Part shown: piece by piece, positions 1-7,492 of the stretch
Layout of the letters: each line of letters starts with the position of its first letter
Numbering within the stretch: the first letter of the stretch is position 1
Source of the DNA: JAJAZB01 sp964244295
GTDB lineage: Bacteria > Bacteroidota > Bacteroidia > Cytophagales > Spirosomataceae
Assembly: GCA_964244295.1 (NCBI GenBank)
Contig: CAXTIG010000057.1
Span: 1 to 35,374, forward strand
Reading direction: 5' to 3'
DNA length: 35,374 nucleotides
Position numbers and translations under genes: made by a program
Notes under the pieces: generated by a model
What the model was told of the DNA's origin: nothing
What the model saw: only the letters and a program-made list of their open reading frames with translations
The model's database searches: none

Positions 1-1308
1 GGGAATGTTCAACGAAGTGTGTCATTGATTAAACCTTCAGGTGCGGCCTAACGCGGTCGCCGAACAAAATCGACAGTTGGTGAATGGTCAAGGCCCAGTT
101 GGCTATCGGCATGGTCCATTTTTCCATGATTCGTTGGGTGGTCAGGTAGAGCACTTTCAGCAAGGCTGTTTCGGAGGAAAATGCCCCCTTCGATTTGGTC
201 ACGCAGCGAATCTGGCGGTGAAAGCCCTCAACGGTGTTGGTCGTGTAGACGACCTTGCGAATCGGGGCCGGGTACTCAAAGAACCGCGTGAGCCGCCGCC
301 AATTTCGCCGCCAACTCTCGATGACCAGCGGATACTTTTTCTCCCATTTGGCGGCAAAATCTGCCAGTTTTTGTTCGGCCCCGCCCAAGTTAGGGGCTTG
401 ATAAATCAGTTTCAAATCGGCGGCTACTTCCCGGTAATCTTTGCTGGCTACATACCGCAGTGAATTGCGTACTTGATGAACCAGACAAAGCTGTACATCC
501 GTTTTGGGAAAGACGGCCTCAATGGCATCGCCGAAGCCTGTCAGATTATCAATCGAGCAAATCAAGAGGTCTTGTACCCCTCGGTTTTGTAAATCCGTCA
601 GTACCCATAACCAGAACCGGGCACTCTCGGCATCGCCGATATAAATACCGAGCAAGTCCTTTTTACCCTGTAAATCAACCCCTAAGACGTTGTAAGCCGC
701 TTTGCTAACGACTTTCCCATCTTGCCTGACTTTAAAATGAACCGCATCCAGCCAGACAAAGGCGTAGACGGCCTCCAGAGGGCGAGCGCGCCAGGCTTCG
801 ACCAACGGCAACACCTTATCGGTGATGGCCGACAACGGCCCCGTACTCAGGTCGAGGCCGTACAAGTCCTCCAGATGCTGCTGAATGTCTTGATAGGACA
901 TCCCCTTGCTGTAGAGCGACAGGATACGATTGTCCAGTCCCTCGCCCAGCGTCGTCTGTCGCTTGGCAATCAGTTGGGGTTCAAAACTGCCGTCCCGGTC
1001 GCGGGGCATCTGAATTTCTACCGGACCGTGGGCGGTCTTGACCTGCTTGGTCTTGCTGCCGTTGCGTCGGTTAGGTCGGTGCTCCTCAACGTGAGCTTGC
1101 AATTCCCCCGACAAGGCGGCATCCAGCAAGTCCTTCAACAGCGGGGCCAGCACGCCGTCTTTGCCCGTCACCTCTTTATCGCCCCCAAGCAGGCGGGCAA
1201 TCGCCTCCTGGCGAAAGGCCACGTAATCAAATCCGTTTTCCCCTTTTGTTTTTCCATGGGTGGTCAAGTTAACGATTGCATACTTGACACACTTTACTGA
1301 ACACTCTC
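1..1308 (-). mobile_element. IS256-family insertion sequence
   Basis: A complete or nearly complete IS. Imperfect terminal inverted repeats lie at 1-24 and 1285-1308 (19 of 24 positions match by eye; both contain AAGTGTGTCA inward and TGTTCA near the tip). They bracket one transposase gene on the minus strand. The window begins on the outer edge of the left repeat, so the left flank is missing and a target-site duplication cannot be checked. The right edge at 1308 lies about 84 bp beyond the stop codon of a truncated M28 peptidase. A contig that begins exactly at an IS edge suggests the assembly broke in a multicopy element. Confidence 0.85.
29..1267 (-). CDS. IS256-family (mutator-type) transposase
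   Basis: Transposase that excises and inserts the surrounding element. The protein is about 412 aa, close to the family norm. The DDE triad is visible: D174 (WLDAVHF), D240 (SIDNLTGF) and E347 (NTVEGFHRQIR), with the family C-x2-H motif at C261/H264. The N-terminal segment TGKDGVLAPLLKDLLDAAL is typical of IS256 proteins. The start is unclear. The in-frame candidate used here is TTG at 1267. An ATG at 1257-1255 sits one base out of frame, just before an A5-C-A4-G4-A4 tract, and one extra A would join it as MEKQKGK-NGFDYVAF. A one-base deletion in this tract, real or a sequencing error, is therefore plausible. The catalytic part is intact. Confidence 0.9.
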   Translation of the reverse strand: MTTHGKTKGENGFDYVAFRQEAIARLLGGDKEVTGKDGVLAPLLKDLLDAALSGELQAHVEEHRPNRRNGSKTKQVKTAHGPVEIQMPRDRDGSFEPQLIAKRQTTLGEGLDNRILSLYSKGMSYQDIQQHLEDLYGLDLSTGPLSAITDKVLPLVEAWRARPLEAVYAFVWLDAVHFKVRQDGKVVSKAAYNVLGVDLQGKKDLLGIYIGDAESARFWLWVLTDLQNRGVQDLLICSIDNLTGFGDAIEAVFPKTDVQLCLVHQVRNSLRYVASKDYREVAADLKLIYQAPNLGGAEQKLADFAAKWEKKYPLVIESWRRNWRRLTRFFEYPAPIRKVVYTTNTVEGFHRQIRCVTKSKGAFSSETALLKVLYLTTQRIMEKWTMPIANWALTIHQLSILFGDRVRPHLKV

Positions 1309-1318
1309 TTCTGGTTCT

Positions 1319-1355
1319 CACCGATTTAGCTTCGCTGAACTCACGTTTGCAATCG
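1319..1355. repeat. 37-bp dispersed repeat, copy 1
   Basis: An exact 37-bp match to 13699-13735, in the same orientation. It begins CACCGATTTAGC and ends GCAATCG. Both copies sit about 35 bp downstream of the stop codon of a minus-strand gene (M28 fragment here, MFS transporter at 13768). The ends CGATT/AATCG can pair, and an inner AGC-GAA-GCT could form a small hairpin. Confidence 0.7.
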
Positions 1356-1392
1356 CTACGCTTCCGTCTTCGCGTCTCCGACGCCCTCACCC

Positions 1393-2105
1393 TCACTTCC
1401 CCATCCCATCCAGCAACACCACCAGCGCCGTCATCGAAGCCGCGCCGAGTTTCAACTCCCGCTCGCTGACGGCCTCGAACGTATCGTTGGCGGCGTGGTG
1501 GTAGTCGAAGTAGCGCTGCGAGTCGGGTTTGTAGCCGATGAGCACCGTGCCCAGCGGGGCCAGCGGGCCGATGTCGGCCCCGCCGCTGCCCCGCCCGATT
1601 TCGTGCAGGCCGTAGGGAGCCAGCAGGGGGGCGAAGCGTTGCAGGGCCGCCACCTGGGCGTCGGTGCCCACGATGCCGAAGCCACGCGGCACGAAGCCGC
1701 CGTTGTCCGATTCGATGGCGTAGGGGTGGGTCTCCCCATTTTTCCTGGCCAAATCGGCGTACTGAATCCCGCCGCGCAGGCCGTTTTCTTCGTTGGCAAA
1801 CAGCACCGCCCGAATCGTGTGCCGGGGGCGGATGCCGAGGGCTTTCAAAGTGCGCAGCACTTCGATGGCCTGCACGCAGCCCGCCCCGTCGTCGTGGGCA
1901 CCTTCGGCCAAATCCCAGGAATCGAGGTGCCCGCCCACGAGGATGAGTTGTTCGGGGGCTTCGCTGCCCTTGATTTCGGCCACCACGTTGTGTGAGGCGG
2001 CGTCTTCCAGGGTTTCGCAGGCTTGTTGGAAGAAAAACGTCAGGGCGGGATTCAGCTTGAGCAAGGCACTGAGCCGTTCGGCCCCGTTGGTGCTGATGGT
2101 CGCCG
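1393..2105 (-). pseudogene. 5'-truncated M28-family metallopeptidase (C-terminal part)
   Basis: The C-terminal catalytic half of a zinc-dependent M28 aminopeptidase/carboxypeptidase. Metal-site motifs are visible in order: GGHLDSWD, EGAHDDGAG, NEENGLRGG, ESDNGGF and YHHAANDTFE. The true homology starts near 2105 at ISTNGAERL. The open frame runs upstream to 2394, but that part is antisense to other sequence and crosses a hairpin, so signal peptide and N-terminal domain are absent. Positions 2013-2105 match the right end of the window (35282-35374, opposite orientation) with two mismatches by eye. The fragment is therefore a partial duplicate of the gene starting at 34627. It is bounded by an IS on its 3' side and a hairpin repeat on its 5' side. 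It is unlikely to make a working enzyme. Confidence 0.85.
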
Positions 2106-2155
2106 AAACCCAAGAAACCGCATGAGCCATCTTCCAGCCCGTCATGGAGGGGAAC

Positions 2156-2260
2156 GTCATGCCGAACTTGTTCCGGCATCTTCCCGCTGGCTGGCCGAAG
2201 CGTTTGCCAGTAGTCAAGTAGCTTGCTGGCCGAGGGGAAGATACCGACCCTCGGCATGAC
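2156..2260. repeat. GTCATGCCGA-type hairpin repeat
   Basis: Imperfect inverted repeat. The left arm begins GTCATGCCGAACTTGTTCCG and the right arm ends CCCTCGGCATGAC, with a second pairing of CTGGCTGGCCGAAG against CTGGCCGAGGGG inside. It lies just upstream of the point where the truncated M28 copy loses homology. It has the GTCAT...ATGAC ends shared by several hairpins in this window. Confidence 0.65.
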
Positions 2261-2319
2261 GGCCCCCGTGGAACGGCCCGAAAATTAACCCAAACCCCCG
2301 CGTAACCGCCCCCCGCCCC

Positions 2320-2385
2320 ATGAGCGAGTTGAACCTGGTCGAATTGCCCGTGCTCGAATGGCTCTGCGGCCCGCTCGACGGCTAA
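2320..2385 (+). other. 21-codon ORF resembling the start of a type I restriction R subunit
   Basis: ATG at 2320 opens a 21-aa frame (MSELNLVELPVLEWLCGPLDG). Its VELP-x-L-x-WL pattern resembles the beginning of some HsdR proteins as I recall them; this is a weak match from memory. It stops where sequence encoding the C-terminal half of a YgjP-type metallopeptidase begins in another frame. YgjP-type genes are often found beside type I restriction genes, so a deletion fusing the two is a reasonable inference. Confidence 0.3.
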
Positions 2386-2576
2386 TTCAGGCACCCGAGT
2401 TTGTGTTGCCCTACCTGGTGGTCCACGAAGCGGTGCATTTGGCCATCCCCGACCACTCCCGCAAATTCTGGCTCACCGTGCAAAGCCTCTACCCCGAAAC
2501 CGAGCGGGCCCGTCAGTGGCTCTGTGCGCACGGAGAGGCGCTGATGGAAGCGCTGATCGTGGGGGAGTTTGTTTAG
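2370..2576 (+). pseudogene. C-terminal fragment of YgjP/DUF45-type zinc metallopeptidase
   Basis: The fragment RLIQAPEFVLPYLVVHE, then HEAVHL, then DHSRKFW matches the end of the YgjP-like (DUF45) metallopeptidase domain. HExxH provides two zinc histidines, and the HSxxFW motif supplies the downstream conserved block. The tail ARQWLCAHGEAL also fits. An intact protein is usually around 230 aa; only about 69 residues remain and no N-terminal half is found upstream. The ATG at 2358 is probably accidental. The fragment lies between a hairpin repeat and a MITE-like element, in a region rich in rearrangement scars. Confidence 0.7.
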
Positions 2577-2604
2577 GAAGCAGTTTGAGTTAACGTGACC
2601 GATG

Positions 2605-2780
2605 AGCTTGACTTTAGCTGTTCGGAAATTGCTCATGGCTGTTTTTAGAATGGATAGGCTATGTTGAATATTGAACTTTCGAATATCCGCCTTAAAAAAG
2701 GGATGTTCAAAAATTCACTAATCCCTTATTTCCGCTTAAACAAGCCCATTGGGGCATTCTCAAACGGCTAAAGTCAAGCT
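2605..2780. repeat. MITE-like element, 176 bp
   Basis: Perfect 14-bp inverted repeats AGCTTGACTTTAGC (2605-2618) and GCTAAAGTCAAGCT (2767-2780), with looser symmetry for about 10 more bases inward. The interior is AT-rich and has no gene. The right repeat runs into the stop codon of the peptide deformylase gene (2779-2781). No clear target duplication is seen. Confidence 0.5.
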
Positions 2781-3273
2781 AAACCCGCCACCGAAAACTG
2801 TATGCATCCAGCGCCCGCTGCGTAGCCAGAATGCCGTCGAGGTGGTCGTATTCGTGCTGGAGGAGTTCGGAAAGCGAGTCTTCCACGGCCCAGGTTTGCT
2901 CCTGCCAATTTTCATCGTGGTAACGAACGGTGAGCGAATGGTGGCGATTCACGCGCACGAGCAGGTTGGGAAAGCACATACAGTCGTCCCAGACTTCGAA
3001 GGTTTCCGGGGAGATTTCTTCTAAAACCGGGTTGATGAGCACCCGCCGCACTCCCTCCACGTGGGTGTAAATCAGCCGCTTCATCACCCCAATCTGAGGC
3101 GCGGCGATGCCGCGAAAAGCCCCGTAGCGGGCAAAACGGTCTTTAAATTCAAACAAAATATCGTGTAAATCCTCGATGACGGGTGCTAACCCCGCCAGTT
3201 CGTCGGGTTCGACGGGGGTGGAAATTTCGTGTAGGCGCGGGTCGCCGAGGAGGAGGACGCGGTCAGATTTCAT
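2779..3273 (-). CDS. peptide deformylase family protein (divergent)
   Basis: Metal-dependent deformylase that removes the formyl group from new proteins, or a paralogue of it. The protein is 164 aa. Motif 1 is GIAAPQIG (55-62). Motif 2 is DDCMC (96-100) where canonical enzymes have EGCLS; metal-ligand Cys98 is kept but its neighbours differ. Motif 3 is QHEYDHLDG (139-147), with the zinc histidines H140 and H144 and catalytic E141. The altered motif 2 suggests a secondary, non-essential deformylase. It is the last gene of a four-gene operon, starting 2 nt after the cyclase-family gene. Its stop codon overlaps the terminal repeat of a MITE-like element. Confidence 0.85.
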   Translation of the reverse strand: MKSDRVLLLGDPRLHEISTPVEPDELAGLAPVIEDLHDILFEFKDRFARYGAFRGIAAPQIGVMKRLIYTHVEGVRRVLINPVLEEISPETFEVWDDCMCFPNLLVRVNRHHSLTVRYHDENWQEQTWAVEDSLSELLQHEYDHLDGILATQRALDAYSFRWRV

Positions 3274-3275
3274 CG

Positions 3276-3932
3276 TTAATCAGGAATGGTGGCAAACGCC
3301 CGCACAGGAAACGTACCCATCCCCACCACTTTTGGCGGCGTGGCCGTGAAGAAAAACGGCCTGTCGGGCAAGGCAGCCAGGTTGCAAAGGTGTTCGACAA
3401 TCAGCACCTCGTTGGCGAGCAGCAGCGAATGGACGGGGCGGCTTTTTCCGGAAACGTCGTCGATGTTGTGGGAGTCGATGCCCACCAGTTTCGCGCCGTT
3501 TTCGAGCAAAAGGCGCGCGGCCCCGGCGGTCAGGAAAGGATTGCCGACGTAGTACCGCTCGCTTTTCCAGAACCGATCCCAGCCGGTATGCACGAGCACG
3601 GCTTTTCCGGCCACGTCGAGGTGTTGAAAGTGCGTTTCGTCAATCGCCAACGTGTGTTCGAAGGGCACCGACACCCGCAGGGCGGGCAGGTTGGCGAGTT
3701 GATCGAGGCGGATTTCGGATAAATCCTTGCCTTCGGCGTAGCGGTGAAAAGGCGTGTCGAGGTAGGTACCCGTGTTGGACACCATCTCGATTTTACCGAT
3801 TTGAAACGAGGTGCCCTCCTCGTAAAACTGCGCCGAAAACTCCCGCGTCCAGAAGTCGCAAATGACCGGGCCGGGCAAACCCCGGTACGACGAAACGCCG
3901 TTTTCGACGGTGTGGCTAAGGTCGAGGAACAT
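3276..3932 (-). CDS. cyclase-family hydrolase (kynurenine formamidase-like fold)
   Basis: Member of the PF04199 cyclase/kynurenine formamidase family (218 aa), metal-dependent hydrolases of amide or lactone-type substrates. The family signature HxGTHxDxPxH appears here as NTGTYLDTPFH (53-63). D59 and H63 are present, but two usual histidines are replaced by N53 and Y57. A later GIDSHNIDD (residues 151-159) and the conserved VEHLCNL block fit the family. With two metal ligands changed, the classical kynurenine formamidase reaction should not be assumed. It lies in the operon, 25 nt after the small membrane protein gene and 2 nt before the deformylase. The substrate is unknown. Confidence 0.85.
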   Translation of the reverse strand: MFLDLSHTVENGVSSYRGLPGPVICDFWTREFSAQFYEEGTSFQIGKIEMVSNTGTYLDTPFHRYAEGKDLSEIRLDQLANLPALRVSVPFEHTLAIDETHFQHLDVAGKAVLVHTGWDRFWKSERYYVGNPFLTAGAARLLLENGAKLVGIDSHNIDDVSGKSRPVHSLLLANEVLIVEHLCNLAALPDRPFFFTATPPKVVGMGTFPVRAFATIPD

Positions 3933-3957
3933 TTACGAAATTGAAAATTCGACGAAG

Positions 3958-4203
3958 TCAATTACGATTTACGAATCGCCTCAGCAGGGCGGGCAAGGCC
4001 ACCACGACCCACACGAGGTTGAGCAGGGCTGAGGGATACGCTTGGTGAAAAATCGTGTTGAAAATCAGCGAAATCCCGCCGATTACGTTGCACCAAAGGT
4101 AGGTCGGGTTTGACGTGGCCCACCGCCCGCGCAGGTTGAAGGCGTAGGCCAGCAACACCAGCGCCGAGCCGAGCCAGCCGAGGAATTCTACGAAAAATGT
4201 CAT
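3958..4203 (-). CDS. CBU_0592-type small membrane protein
   Basis: An 81-aa membrane protein with three predicted hydrophobic segments (roughly residues 3-22, 36-52 and 57-76). The pattern of N-terminal WLGSALVLLAYAFN and central YLWCNVIGG resembles the CBU_0592 family, whose function is not known. The chosen ATG (4203) overlaps the TGA of the preceding DUF952/PfpI gene as ATGA, suggesting translational coupling. A longer reading frame runs upstream but is antisense-type shadow. Confidence 0.8.
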   Translation of the reverse strand: MTFFVEFLGWLGSALVLLAYAFNLRGRWATSNPTYLWCNVIGGISLIFNTIFHQAYPSALLNLVWVVVALPALLRRFVNRN

Positions 4204-5180
4204 GCAAGAACGGATTGAATCGATCGGTCCACGGCCTCCCGCCGCGCCTTCATCATCGGCTCGCTTCCGGTGCGGGCCGCTTCCATCACCGCTGCCGGAG
4301 CCACCGAGGGATGACCCGCCTCGAACGGCGGCTGTGGATTGTATTCCATCATCAACTGAATTTCCTGCGCCAGCTCCGGCCCGTACAGTTCGCCCACCAG
4401 CGTCAGCGCGAAGTCGATTCCCGCCGTCACGCCCCCGCCCGTGAAGTAATCGCCGCTCCGCACCACCCGTTCGCTGACGGCCTCCACGCCAGGAAATTCG
4501 GCCAACAGCGGCAGCGACAGCCAATGCGTGGTGGCCCGGTGCCCGCGCAGCAACCCGGCGGCGGCCAACAACAGCGCCCCCGTGCAGACCGAGGTGACGT
4601 AGCGGGCCTGTGCCCCCTTTTCTTTCAAAAAATAGATCAGGGTTTCGTCGTTCAGCATTGCGTTCACCCCCGGCCCACCGGGTACGAGCAGCAGGTCGAG
4701 CGGGGGACAGGCGGTGAAGGTCGTCGTGGGGTAAAAACGCAGCGGGCCGCGCTCGTTGGGCACCGGGTCGAGCGAGTGGGCCACGAGGTGAATCGTCGCG
4801 TCGGGCAGTCGCGCCAGCACCTCGTAGGGACCGGTAAAATCAAGCTGGGTCAGGTGCGGAAACAACACGATGCCGATGGCGAGCGGCTGGGTGATTTCCT
4901 CCACCCACACCACCGCCTCGCGGTTGAGTGGCCCGTACAGGTGCGGGAACAAGTCGCCGCCCGTGGCGGCTTCGTACTTCAGCGGGGCCGCCAGTTTGCT
5001 TTCGTCGACGTGCAGTTGCATCAGGCGCGGCACGCCCCGGTAGTAGCGACGCAACACGCCCGCCACCTGAGTTTCGGTGCTGAGGTGGATGAAGCCCTCA
5101 CGGTCGAAGGTTTCGGGGAAATAATCGGAGCCTCCGGCAAATGGTTGCCAGCGGGCGGGGGTGGTGAGGTGGTAAATCAT
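4200..5180 (-). CDS. DUF952 - DJ-1/PfpI fusion protein
   Basis: A 326-aa protein with two domains. Residues 1-98 match DUF952 (IYHLTTPARW, then GFIHLST at 29-35). Residues about 100-282 are a DJ-1/PfpI glutaminase-like domain of the isonitrile hydratase/AraC-associated type: VPGGPG (166-171), the nucleophile elbow SVCTGALLLAAAG with Cys199, and TTHW (217-220). No DNA-binding domain follows, so it is not an AraC-type regulator. DUF952 function is unknown; the PfpI part may act on small reactive or isonitrile-like substrates, but this is inference. It is the first gene of the 5180-2779 operon and overlaps the next gene by ATGA. Confidence 0.85.
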   Translation of the reverse strand: MIYHLTTPARWQPFAGGSDYFPETFDREGFIHLSTETQVAGVLRRYYRGVPRLMQLHVDESKLAAPLKYEAATGGDLFPHLYGPLNREAVVWVEEITQPLAIGIVLFPHLTQLDFTGPYEVLARLPDATIHLVAHSLDPVPNERGPLRFYPTTTFTACPPLDLLLVPGGPGVNAMLNDETLIYFLKEKGAQARYVTSVCTGALLLAAAGLLRGHRATTHWLSLPLLAEFPGVEAVSERVVRSGDYFTGGGVTAGIDFALTLVGELYGPELAQEIQLMMEYNPQPPFEAGHPSVAPAAVMEAARTGSEPMMKARREAVDRSIQSVLA

Positions 5181-5334
5181 GGGGTTGGGCGGGATCGCGG
5201 TTTCGGAATTTTACGGCGGCGAAAATTCCACCATTGCCGGGCAAAATACCATATTTTCACCGGAATGGGCCGAACGTTGCCGTTTTCATCAATTGGTTTG
5301 CCTTAATTTGATCATCGCCTTCACCTCACCACAA

Positions 5335-5366
5335 CACGGACTGGGCGTCCCCGACTAAAGTCCGTG
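5335..5366. repeat. CACGGACT/AGTCCGTG hairpin before alcohol dehydrogenase
   Basis: 8-bp perfect arms CACGGACT (5335-5342) and AGTCCGTG (5359-5366) around a 16-nt loop, ending 6 nt before the ATG at 5373. In mRNA it would lie across the ribosome-binding region. It contains the alternative GTG start at 5364. Confidence 0.55.
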
Positions 5367-5372
5367 CTTACC

Positions 5373-6479
5373 ATGCACTCAGCCAAAGCCGCCATTGCCG
5401 ACGGGCAAGGCCATTTTCAAATCCGTTCCCTCGCCGTCGCCGACCCCGAAGGCGATGAAGTGTTGGTCGAAATCAAAGCGGCGGGCATTTGCCACACCGA
5501 CTGGGATTCGCTGCGCTGGGGCAAACCGCTCGTGATGGGCCACGAAGGCGCGGGCGTAGTACGGAGCATCGGCCCCGCCGTGACCAAATTCGCCCCCGGC
5601 GACCGGGTGATGCTCAACTGGGCCATTCCCTGCGGCGACTGTTTTCAGTGCCTGGAGGGCAACCAGCACATTTGCGAAGTCAATTCCCCGGTCACGGCGG
5701 GCAACAAAGTCAGCGGCGGCCACGCCCGGCTCGACGGCACCCGGCTCGACGGTGTCCCCATCGAACGGGCCTTTAGCCTCGGCACCATGAGCACGCTGAC
5801 GCTCGTGCGCGAAGCCGCCTGCGTACCCATTCGCGTCGACATTTCCTTCGCCTCGGCCAGCATCGTGGGCTGCGGGGTGATGACGGGCTACGGCTCGGTC
5901 GTCAACGCGGCGAAGGTAAAGCCGGGCCGTTCGGTGGTGGTGCTCGGCGCGGGCGGCGTGGGGCTGAACGTGATTCAGGGCGCGCGCATCGCCGGAGCGG
6001 GTAAAATCATCGCCATCGACCTCAACGCCAACCGGCTGGACATGGCGAAAACCTACGGGGCCACGCACACCCTCCAGGCCGACCGCGCCGACGTGGGCCT
6101 GATCGATGCCGCCAAAAAAGTGCGAGCCTTGACCGAAGGGCGCGGGGCCGATTATGCCTTCGAATGCACCGCCGTGCCCGCCCTCGGCGCGGCTCCGCTG
6201 GCGATGGTGCGCCACGCGGGCGTGGCCGTGCAGGTGAGCGGCATCGAGCAGGAAATCAGCATCGACATGAACCTCTTCGAGTGGGATAAACTCTACCTCA
6301 ACCCGCTCTACGGCCAATGCCGCCCCCAAATCGACTTCCCGATTCTGCAAGCCCTCTACGCCAAAGGCGATTTGCTGTTGGACGAACTCGTGACCCGCAC
6401 CTACGCCCTCAACGAATTGGCGCAGGCGTTTGAGGATATGCACCAGGGGCGAAATGCGAAAGGGGTGATTTTGTTATAA
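5373..6479 (+). CDS. zinc-dependent alcohol dehydrogenase (MDR family)
   Basis: NAD(P)-dependent medium-chain dehydrogenase oxidising alcohols or reducing aldehydes in the cytoplasm. It is 368 aa from ATG 5373 (a GTG at 5364 is in frame but inside a hairpin). Catalytic zinc ligands are C40 (GICHTD), H57 with E58 (GHEG) and C167 (VGCGVMTG). The structural zinc site has four cysteines, C87, C90, C93 and C101 (CGDCFQCLEGNQHIC). The Rossmann motif GAGGVG is at 192-197, followed by an acidic residue in the IIAIDLN strand that favours NAD. This layout matches class III-like or aryl-alcohol dehydrogenases; the substrate cannot be read from sequence. It is monocistronic, ending 14 nt before a long hairpin that can act as its terminator. 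Confidence 0.92.
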   Translation: MHSAKAAIADGQGHFQIRSLAVADPEGDEVLVEIKAAGICHTDWDSLRWGKPLVMGHEGAGVVRSIGPAVTKFAPGDRVMLNWAIPCGDCFQCLEGNQHICEVNSPVTAGNKVSGGHARLDGTRLDGVPIERAFSLGTMSTLTLVREAACVPIRVDISFASASIVGCGVMTGYGSVVNAAKVKPGRSVVVLGAGGVGLNVIQGARIAGAGKIIAIDLNANRLDMAKTYGATHTLQADRADVGLIDAAKKVRALTEGRGADYAFECTAVPALGAAPLAMVRHAGVAVQVSGIEQEISIDMNLFEWDKLYLNPLYGQCRPQIDFPILQALYAKGDLLLDELVTRTYALNELAQAFEDMHQGRNAKGVILL

Positions 6480-6493
6480 AACCTACCCTCAGT

Positions 6494-6626
6494 GTCATCC
6501 TGGAAGAACCCGCGCGGCGTCCGCTTGTTGACCTGCCGGATAGTTGCTTGTCGGCTACCGCTGGGTCATCGTCCAACTGTCCGGTAAGCCAGCAAGCGGA
6601 CGCCGCGCGAGTCCTTCCAGGATGAC
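6494..6626. repeat. GTCATCCTGG long hairpin repeat
   Basis: Inverted repeat with 34-bp outer arms matching at 32 positions by eye; the left begins GTCATCCTGGAAG and the right ends CTTCCAGGATGAC. Weaker pairing continues about 20 bp further in. The right arm is followed by a T8 run (6630-6637) just before the ATG at 6645, so on the plus strand it has terminator form, for the alcohol dehydrogenase. Confidence 0.75.
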
Positions 6627-6644
6627 AGTCTTTTTTTTAAACTC

Positions 6645-7478
6645 ATGTCCCATTTCTTCACCACCGAATCCTCCGACCCCACCACTGACTTCACTGGCCT
6701 GCGGTTTTTTACCGTGAAAAGCCCCGCTCTGGGTCGTCGTGCCGACCTGACCGTGTGGCTGCCCGATGGGGCAGAAAAGCAACAAAACCTGCCCGTCGTC
6801 ACGCTGCTCCACGGCGTGTACGGCAGCCATTGGTCCTGGGCGCTCCAGGGTGGGGCGCACGTCGTGGCCCGCGACCTGATTGCCGCCGGGCGCATCCGCC
6901 CGATGGGGCTGGCCATGCCCTCCGACGGACTGTGGGGCGACGGCTCCGGCTACCTGACCCACCGCCGCGCCGACTACGAACGCTGGATTCTGGACGACGT
7001 GCCCACGCTCCTCCGCGAGCAAATCCCCGCCGTGTCGGAAACCTCGCCGCAATTCATCGCCGGGTTGTCGATGGGGGGATACGGGGCGCTGCGGCTGGGG
7101 GCGAAGTACCCGGAGCGGTTCCGGGGGTTTTCGGGGCTATCGTCGATTACCGAATTTGAGCAGTTGGGGTTGTTTTTCGAGAACGGGGATTTATCGAAAA
7201 TCAGGGCCGAAGGGGTGGCGGAAGAATCCGTTTTGGATTTGCTTTTGGAAAATCGCCACCGCTTACCGCCCTTCCGCTTCGATTGCGGCGCGGACGATTT
7301 GCTGATCGAACCCAACCGCGCCCTGCACCGGGCGCTGGCCGAATCGGGCCTTCCGCACGGCTATTTCGAGCACCCCGGCGGGCACGAATGGGTGTACTGG
7401 AACCGGCATTTGGGGGAAACGCTGGCGTTTTTCGACCAGGTGCTAACTTTCCAACCGTTAACTTCCCAAAAGTTTTAA
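6645..7478 (+). CDS. alpha/beta-hydrolase esterase (esterase D/PF00756 type)
   Basis: A cytoplasmic esterase of the putative-esterase family, 277 aa, no signal peptide. The nucleophile elbow is GLSMGGYGAL with Ser142; the acid is D217 or D218 in CGADDLL; the histidine is H247 in HPGGHEW. LLHGVYG (54-60) forms the oxyanion region. Relatives include S-formylglutathione hydrolase, which would fit the neighbouring alcohol dehydrogenase, but several residues typical of that enzyme are not evident, so this is only a possibility. Its last codons and stop (QPLTSQKF, TAA at 7476) lie inside a palindromic repeat whose other arm supplies the start of the next gene. Confidence 0.88.
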   Translation: MSHFFTTESSDPTTDFTGLRFFTVKSPALGRRADLTVWLPDGAEKQQNLPVVTLLHGVYGSHWSWALQGGAHVVARDLIAAGRIRPMGLAMPSDGLWGDGSGYLTHRRADYERWILDDVPTLLREQIPAVSETSPQFIAGLSMGGYGALRLGAKYPERFRGFSGLSSITEFEQLGLFFENGDLSKIRAEGVAEESVLDLLLENRHRLPPFRFDCGADDLLIEPNRALHRALAESGLPHGYFEHPGGHEWVYWNRHLGETLAFFDQVLTFQPLTSQKF

Positions 7479-7492
7479 ACTTTCAGGAAGTT
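7460..7492. repeat. AACTTCCC/GGAAGTT palindrome, diverged copy
   Basis: Arms AACTTCCCAAAAGTT (7460-7474) and AACTTTCAGGAAGTT (7478-7492) pair at 13 of 15 positions. It is the same element class as the perfect palindrome at 14955-14990. The stop codon of the esterase is in its loop, and the TTG start of the next gene is at its right edge. Confidence 0.7.

Noticed and set aside
29..2257. Open frame of 742 aa on the minus strand
   Set aside because: Only the part from about 1267 down to 29 matches a transposase; the upstream part is antisense to the M28 fragment and to repeats.
5364..5372. GTG start for the alcohol dehydrogenase
   Set aside because: It lies in the arm of a hairpin and adds three non-conserved residues; ATG 5373 is simpler.
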